Of a stretch of 24,228 bases of DNA, positions 21,447 through 24,228 are shown one piece after another. The DNA lies in IMG/VR virus record IMGVR_UViG_3300006844_000229, positions 1 through 24,228 of that record; one strand, given 5' to 3'. Position 1 is the stretch's first letter, and every line of letters begins with the position of its first letter. This stretch comes from a virus. The notes under the pieces were generated by a model, which was not told where the DNA came from, did not search any database, and saw nothing but the letters and a program-made list of their open reading frames with translations. The translations under genes and the position numbers were made by a program.

Positions 21447-21740
21447 CTACAGGCCCAGGGACTCGAGGTACTGAGCGCGCTTGCGCTCACGCGGCTCGGT
21501 CTCGGTCTCCTTCTGCAGCTTGGCGCGCTCGACGCCCTGCAGGTACACCACGTGGGCATTGATGAACCGGCGGAATACCGCCTTGTCACCAAGCAACGCG
21601 ACCGCGTCGCCAATGGACGCGGGGAGTTCGGCCTCGAAGTCCTGCTCGGACTTGTCGTCACCCTTCCCGGTGCTCACTTTCAGGGTAACGGTCTTGACCT
21701 TCGCCTCGTGCTTGTCTGGCACTTGAATCACACTCGCCAT
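21447..21740 (-). CDS. Hypothetical early protein (97 aa)
   Basis: AAGGGG lies 4 bases before the ATG. The product begins with a beta-rich MASVIQVPDKHEAKVKTVTL, a DFEAELPAS strand and a helical DAVALLGDKAVFRRFINAHV, then a charged Glu/Arg-rich C-terminal helix. It has no Cys, no signal peptide and no known motif. A hairpin (21755-21773) precedes its ribosome-binding site. Function unknown; it could be a DNA-mimic or regulator, but nothing shows this. Confidence 0.65.
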   Translation of the reverse strand: MASVIQVPDKHEAKVKTVTLKVSTGKGDDKSEQDFEAELPASIGDAVALLGDKAVFRRFINAHVVYLQGVERAKLQKETETEPRERKRAQYLESLGL

Positions 21741-21754
21741 GTTTCCCCTTTTCT

Positions 21755-21773
21755 GGCTGGTTCAAATCCAGCC
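21755..21773 (-). promoter_or_regulatory. Hairpin before the ribosome-binding site of the 97-aa gene
   Basis: A perfect 6-bp stem (GGCTGG/CCAGCC) encloses a 7-base loop. Read rightward, the loop and stem look like a tRNA T-arm (GGTTCAAATCC). No tRNA body exists on either side. In the leftward transcript it lies just before AAAAGGGG and the ATG, like the other leader hairpins here. The 75-base gap holds no gene. Confidence 0.4.
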
Positions 21774-21815
21774 TCGGTTAGATACCCCTTTTAGTAGCAA
21801 TCGGCGTGCCAAGGA

Positions 21816-22259
21816 TCATGGACGGGCGCAGGTCTTGGTATTGACTAGACCAACCTGCGCGCGTAGGGCTACCCTAAGCCGACGCAACAATGGGAACAAC
21901 ACAGCATTCCCCGTGATAGTGGGATCTACTGAAATCTCGGGTGTGATCTGGTACTCTGACCAGGTGAGCTGGCCCGGGGTCGTGCGCTTGGTTACGACGC
22001 GAGCGCCCGTGGGCACCTTGATGTGTAGATCTATCTGCTGCATGATCTCCCGCCGAATGGTGTCTAGCTCCAGTTGTAGTGTTGGATCAACTAGACTGCA
22101 GATCACTTGCGCTAGATGGAACATCTCTACCTGGGCCATACGGTATTGTTCAATTAGCTCCAGCGTCCTGCGCTGCCGTGGCAAGTGCCCATAGTGCTGG
22201 CGCAGGGCGCGGAACCGGCCGATGGATATCTCGAGTAGTGTCTCCCTAGATAGTATCAC
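21816..22259 (-). CDS. Hypothetical protein (147 aa)
   Basis: The start is GTG, with AGGTG 8 bases or so upstream. The N-terminal ~85 residues are helical with many Leu, Arg and Gln (RFRALRQHYGHLPRQRRTLELIEQYRMAQVEM, then LELDTIRREIMQQIDLHI). The C-terminal part is shorter and mixed, with TKRTTPGQLTWSEYQITPEISV. No recognised family. It is the first gene after the folded element at 22286-22403, which could terminate or attenuate transcription into it. Confidence 0.6.
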   Translation of the reverse strand: MILSRETLLEISIGRFRALRQHYGHLPRQRRTLELIEQYRMAQVEMFHLAQVICSLVDPTLQLELDTIRREIMQQIDLHIKVPTGARVVTKRTTPGQLTWSEYQITPEISVDPTITGNAVLFPLLRRLRVALRAQVGLVNTKTCARP

Positions 22260-22285
22260 CTTCTTTCACCTGCCTTTCGTAGAAC

Positions 22286-22403
22286 AAAAAAAGGCCCACA
22301 GCCACACCGCCCTTTTGTTGCCCCTTCAATCGGTGAAGGAGCAACGAGCCCGCCTCGCGGGCATTGCGGTTTCTGGCTGTGGGCCAGTGGGCGCCGTGCG
22401 CCC
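22286..22403 (-). ncRNA. Candidate structured RNA: 5' hairpin, three-way junction and U tract
   Basis: Read leftward, a 6-bp GGGCGC/GCGCCC hairpin is followed by a closing stem: GGCCCACAGCCA (22374-22385) pairs perfectly with 22293-22304, then ACCGC with GCGGT. Inside are two hairpins: GCCCGC-GAG-GCGGGC (22348-22362) and a 12-bp stem (22317-22345) with a CCGAU loop. The only irregular pair in the long stem is U-G leftward but would be C-A rightward. Seven U residues follow the closing stem. The 170-base gap (22260-22429) contains nothing else. It could be a small RNA, an attenuator, or an elaborate terminator. No known RNA family is recognised. Confidence 0.5.
22314..22338 (-). repeat. Second copy of the dispersed 25-base element
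   Basis: On the leftward strand this reads CTTCACCGATTGAAGGGG then CAACAAA. It matches the nozzle leader at 3313-3337 at 22 of 25 positions, and both form a CTTCA/TGAAG hairpin. Here it forms much of the long arm of the three-way junction element. Confidence 0.5.
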
Positions 22404-22414
22404 GACCTGTTTTT
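22389..22414 (+). terminator. Weak rightward intrinsic terminator-like hairpin
   Basis: Rightward, GGGCGC pairs with GCGCCC around CGT, then GACCTG and five T. The six bases between the stem and the T run make it a poor terminator. It would act only on rightward transcripts, and no rightward gene precedes it. Confidence 0.2.
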
Positions 22415-22429
22415 CTACGTTTACACTAT

Positions 22430-22924
22430 CTACCTCAGCTTACTCAGTGCTACTGAACCAAGACCCGTTAAACGGCCCCGGGAATCAACCAGTCCCCTAT
22501 ATACGCAGACTGCCTGAGCGACTGCCATCGTGCTAGGGTCGAACTTATCTAGGCCCTGGAGCACCGCAAGCTCCTCTGGGCTGAGTTTCTTGTTTGGCCC
22601 GAGGGACCAGGTCTGGGCCCGGACCTCGCTACACAACATGAAGCATAGCAAGTCACGTCGCCGGCCGCGGAGCGTTGGTAGGGCCACAACGACCGTGCTG
22701 CTATCGAGCTTGACGGGCTTGCTGTCACGTAGCATCCACCTCTTTACGCTGTAGTCGGTGATATCTATTACCTTGAATCGTAGTCGGGAGGAACCACTGT
22801 ACTTGCTAGCTAGAACCTGAACCTCTGGCGTAGAGATCAGCCAGACGAATCGGCCCTGGTAGCCGATCCGCCGGCAGATCTCCCGCATCACGTCTTGCCT
22901 CCTGTAGACGGATACGGCGTTCAT
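22430..22924 (-). CDS. Hypothetical protein (164 aa)
   Basis: I chose the ATG at 22924 because it lies one base after the upstream stop; an in-frame GTG 21 bases earlier is an alternative. The product has a helical RRQDVMREICRRIG start, a beta-rich middle (GRFVWLISTPEVQVLAS, RLRFKVIDITDYS, STVVVALPTLRG) and a helical C-terminal third (SPEELAVLQGLDKFDP). It has no catalytic motif. Its stop is followed by the structured element. Function unknown. Confidence 0.6.
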   Translation of the reverse strand: MNAVSVYRRQDVMREICRRIGYQGRFVWLISTPEVQVLASKYSGSSRLRFKVIDITDYSVKRWMLRDSKPVKLDSSTVVVALPTLRGRRRDLLCFMLCSEVRAQTWSLGPNKKLSPEELAVLQGLDKFDPSTMAVAQAVCVYRGLVDSRGRLTGLGSVALSKLR

Positions 22925-22925
22925 G

Positions 22926-23267
22926 TTAGATGAGCTTGCCACCACTCTTGGTAATAACGAGGGCCGTGAACCGCACGAGCAACGCGGCGCACGGGATGGA
23001 TGCGATGTGCGGCATATCGTGCTCGTCGATCATGTGCTGTACGAACCAACTCGTGGCTGTGACAGCCGGTTGAACCAGCGCTCCCTTCCCATCGAGGATT
23101 GCCTGGTACCAGCATGACATGAAGTGGTACAGGAACTCCCCCGTGTGATTCATGTGCTGTAGATCGCTGCCACAGTGGGCGACGATAAGCTCGGCCGCGG
23201 CATTGATGGCATGGGTGTGCAGCGGCTCGAGCTCCATCCAGTCGTCGTTGAAGTACATCTCCTCCAT
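22926..23267 (-). CDS. Hypothetical protein (113 aa)
   Basis: I chose the ATG at 23267 because AGGAGGGG is just upstream; the longer frame to 23483 is a shadow of the previous gene. The product is rich in His, Met and aromatic residues (THAINAAAELIVAHCG, HMNHTGEFLYHFMSCWYQ, QHMIDEHDMPHIAS) and mostly helical. The His/Asp-rich helices could bind metal, but no known motif fits. Position in the early operon is the only context. Confidence 0.6.
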   Translation of the reverse strand: MEEMYFNDDWMELEPLHTHAINAAAELIVAHCGSDLQHMNHTGEFLYHFMSCWYQAILDGKGALVQPAVTATSWFVQHMIDEHDMPHIASIPCAALLVRFTALVITKSGGKLI

Positions 23268-23268
23268 C

Positions 23269-23523
23269 CTACCCCTCCTGGCAAATAGACTGTAGGTCTT
23301 CGATGATTGCCTTCCGAATAACCTGCTGGTCCTCCAACGAGAGCTTTGTGATCTCTGCCTCCTCCTCGAGGTCGAATACTCTGTAGTTGAAGACCAACTC
23401 ATCGGGCATGAGTTCGCCTTCGTCGTTGAGATCCCCGTCCTGGATGTAGTGGTCATGAAGCTGCACCAGGACGGGGCGCCCATTGAGCTCTACTGTCAGA
23501 TCAATTGACAACCAGAAGCTCAT
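23269..23523 (-). CDS. Hypothetical protein (84 aa)
   Basis: AGGAAG precedes the ATG, which overlaps the upstream stop (TAATG). The N-terminal half is beta-rich (FWLSIDLTVELNGRPVLVQLHDHYI), and the C-terminal half is acidic and helical (DLEEEAEITKLSLEDQQVIRKAI). No family is recognised. Low pI and small size are common in phage early proteins that bind host factors; that is only a suggestion. Confidence 0.6.
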   Translation of the reverse strand: MSFWLSIDLTVELNGRPVLVQLHDHYIQDGDLNDEGELMPDELVFNYRVFDLEEEAEITKLSLEDQQVIRKAIIEDLQSICQEG

Positions 23524-23666
23524 TACTTCCTGAGCAGCTTTTCCCGCTGCTTCTTGCCGGCCCGGAGGACCTTCTCGTTGAAGGAGAGCTTGTCGTACTT
23601 GGCCTGCCGGGCCTCGGCCTGGGCATTCCTCTCAGCGACGCGGCCGGGGAAGTTCATGCGCTTCAT
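23523..23666 (-). CDS. Small basic hypothetical protein (47 aa)
   Basis: The ATG at 23666 overlaps the upstream stop (ATGA) with GGAGGG three bases before; the ATG at 23657 is also possible. The product is highly basic and helical (RVAERNAQAEARQAKYDKLS, then KVLRAGKKQREKLLRK). It has no motif. Its tight coupling to both neighbours supports it being real. Confidence 0.55.
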   Translation of the reverse strand: MKRMNFPGRVAERNAQAEARQAKYDKLSFNEKVLRAGKKQREKLLRK

Positions 23667-23851
23667 ACGCCCTCCGGCCGCCGGCGGGAGAAGCTGATCG
23701 TCCCCTTGTCGATGCGTAGGGTCCAGCCGCAGTCCTTGTCCATGCAGACCCACGCCTTGTACATCACGGACCCGCCGGAGTCTCCCCCGAAGTCACTTAG
23801 GGGGAGAACCACGTGCTCGCCGCACCTCGGACACTTCGGAAACTCTACCAT
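23663..23851 (-). CDS. Small zinc-ribbon protein (62 aa)
   Basis: Three ATGs in a row follow GAGGAGG; the third (23851) has the best spacing (6 bases), while the second overlaps the previous stop. CPRCG (C7, C10) and CMDKDCG (C36, C41) form a likely zinc ribbon with a WTLRID strand. The Arg-rich end (SFSRRRPEG) could touch nucleic acid. No named family. Confidence 0.65.
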   Translation of the reverse strand: MVEFPKCPRCGEHVVLPLSDFGGDSGGSVMYKAWVCMDKDCGWTLRIDKGTISFSRRRPEGV

Positions 23852-23853
23852 CA

Positions 23854-24000
23854 TCATCCTCCTCTTTTGTGACAAGCGATGCACGTCCGGCATCGCCCGC
23901 CTGGCTTCCACCGATTGGGGTGGAATTCCGTTAGCGGCTTAAATACTCCGCACTTGCGACAGTATCGCTGTAGTATTTTTAGAATGAATGTGCCGATCAT
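23854..24000 (-). CDS. Zinc-finger miniprotein (48 aa)
   Basis: The ATG at 24000 overlaps the stop of the upstream gene (ATGA), and the stop overlaps the next gene's starts. It has CRKCGVFKPLTEFHPNRW then CRTCIACH: C14, C17, C37, C40 and C43 in a pattern common in phage zinc-finger or HNH-associated proteins (CxxCG-x-KPLxEFH...CRxC). No HNH catalytic core is present. It probably binds DNA or RNA. It is easily missed because of its length. Confidence 0.7.
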   Translation of the reverse strand: MIGTFILKILQRYCRKCGVFKPLTEFHPNRWKPGGRCRTCIACHKRGG

Positions 24001-24228
24001 TTTAGTAGATCCAGATCGTCAGCGAGATCGCCCGCCCCACCCCCCGCCCCCCCGCCGGAGTGGGCTGGTGGGGGGCGAACGGGGTGTCTCGTGGCGGGCG
24101 GGCTAGTGGTGCGGGCAGAGAATGCGTAACGAGCACATATCTCAATCGCTTCGTAGATATGCTTGTAGATGTCGTTACGCATCCGCTCGACAGCGAGGTC
24201 TCCAGGCTGACTGTCCCGTATTGCTCGG
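23997..24228 (-). CDS. Hypothetical protein with Pro/Gly-rich tail (5' end may lie beyond window)
   Basis: The frame is open to the right edge (about 76 residues visible). An internal ATG at 24182 would give 61 aa but has no strong ribosome-binding site. The visible part reads helical (ERMRNDIYKHIYEAIEICAR), then has a TSPPATRHPVRPPPAHSGGG linker and an acidic end (DLADDLDLLK). The linker is encoded by the G-run at 24031-24056. The stop overlaps the next start by 4 bases (ATGA). Function unknown. Confidence 0.5.
   Translation of the reverse strand, partial: RAIRDSQPGDLAVERMRNDIYKHIYEAIEICARYAFSARTTSPPATRHPVRPPPAHSGGGAGGGAGDLADDLDLLK
24031..24056 (-). other. G-quadruplex-type G-run on the leftward (coding) strand
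   Basis: The leftward strand has G7, G6, G4 and G3 runs separated by single bases, which fits a very stable quadruplex. It encodes the Pro/Gly-rich tail of the edge gene, so it would be present in the mRNA. G-rich runs also occur on the rightward strand at about 24060-24103. Confidence 0.6.
24122..24182. repeat. Long nested inverted repeat at the right edge
   Basis: ATGCGTAACGA (24122-24132) is a perfect inverted copy of 24172-24182. Nested inside, CATATCT (24136-24142) is inverted at 24155-24161. The outer right arm, read leftward, begins exactly at the candidate ATG of the edge gene. It could be an operator, a start-codon-sequestering hairpin, or chance within coding sequence. Confidence 0.55.

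Noticed and set aside
21755-21780. tRNA T-arm-like sequence GGTTCAAATCC in a 6-bp stem, possibly a tRNA or phage attachment site
   Set aside because: No anticodon arm, D arm or matching acceptor strand exists on either side, and no integrase gene is in the window. Kept only as a leader hairpin.
22926-23483. A 185-aa version of the 113-aa protein starting at 23483
   Set aside because: The extra N-terminal part is a Ser/Arg-rich shadow of the 84-aa gene, while the ATG at 23267 has AGGAGGGG upstream.

Overview
This window looks like part of a tailed (caudoviral) phage or provirus genome, most likely short-tailed (podovirus-like). It has no rRNA, intact tRNA, CRISPR array, insertion sequence or bacterial housekeeping gene. 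Base composition is GC-rich, and most starts have a clear GGAGG-type ribosome-binding site. Genes are packed with 1-4 bp stop/start overlaps (TGATG, TAATG, ATGA), all three stop codons are used, and the host is therefore a Shine-Dalgarno-using bacterium. I cannot name the host.

Layout. Positions 1-12698 are a rightward virion block. In order they hold a tail fibre cut by the left edge with a C-terminal S74 chaperone, two small proteins, a second fibre, a head-tail adaptor-like protein, a large nozzle/stabilisation-like protein, a third fibre that shares its N-terminus with the second, two GNAT acetyltransferase-like genes in conflicting frames, a 2-oxoglutarate/Fe(II) oxygenase, four genes that look like internal virion (ejection) proteins, and a zinc-ribbon gene. 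Capsid, portal, terminase and lysis genes are not present; the first three would be expected to the left.

Positions 12616-24228 are a leftward replication and early block, read from right to left. It starts with small unknown and zinc-binding proteins. Then come a RecB/Cas4-like PD-(D/E)XK nuclease with four Fe-S-type cysteines, two DnaJ-type zinc-finger miniproteins, a Sak4-like RecA-fold ATPase, a small HNH endonuclease, a DUF669-like single-strand binding protein, a ParB-DNA methyltransferase fusion, a family A DNA polymerase with an N-terminal uracil-DNA-glycosylase-like domain, and a DUF3987-like P-loop ATPase. The ATPase, SSB, nuclease and polymerase would make a self-contained replication-recombination set. 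The two blocks converge and overlap at 12616-12698.

The most unusual signals lie between genes on the leftward strand. There is a three-way-junction RNA-like element at 22286-22403 that ends in a U tract, and a pseudoknot-capable leader at 18118-18185. In both, the imperfect stem positions are G-U pairs only if the leftward RNA is read. Other notable items are the tandem GNAT seam near 6250 (possible +1 frameshift), a 25-base element shared by the nozzle leader and the structured RNA, the glycosylase-polymerase fusion, and an inverted repeat starting exactly at a candidate start codon at 24182.
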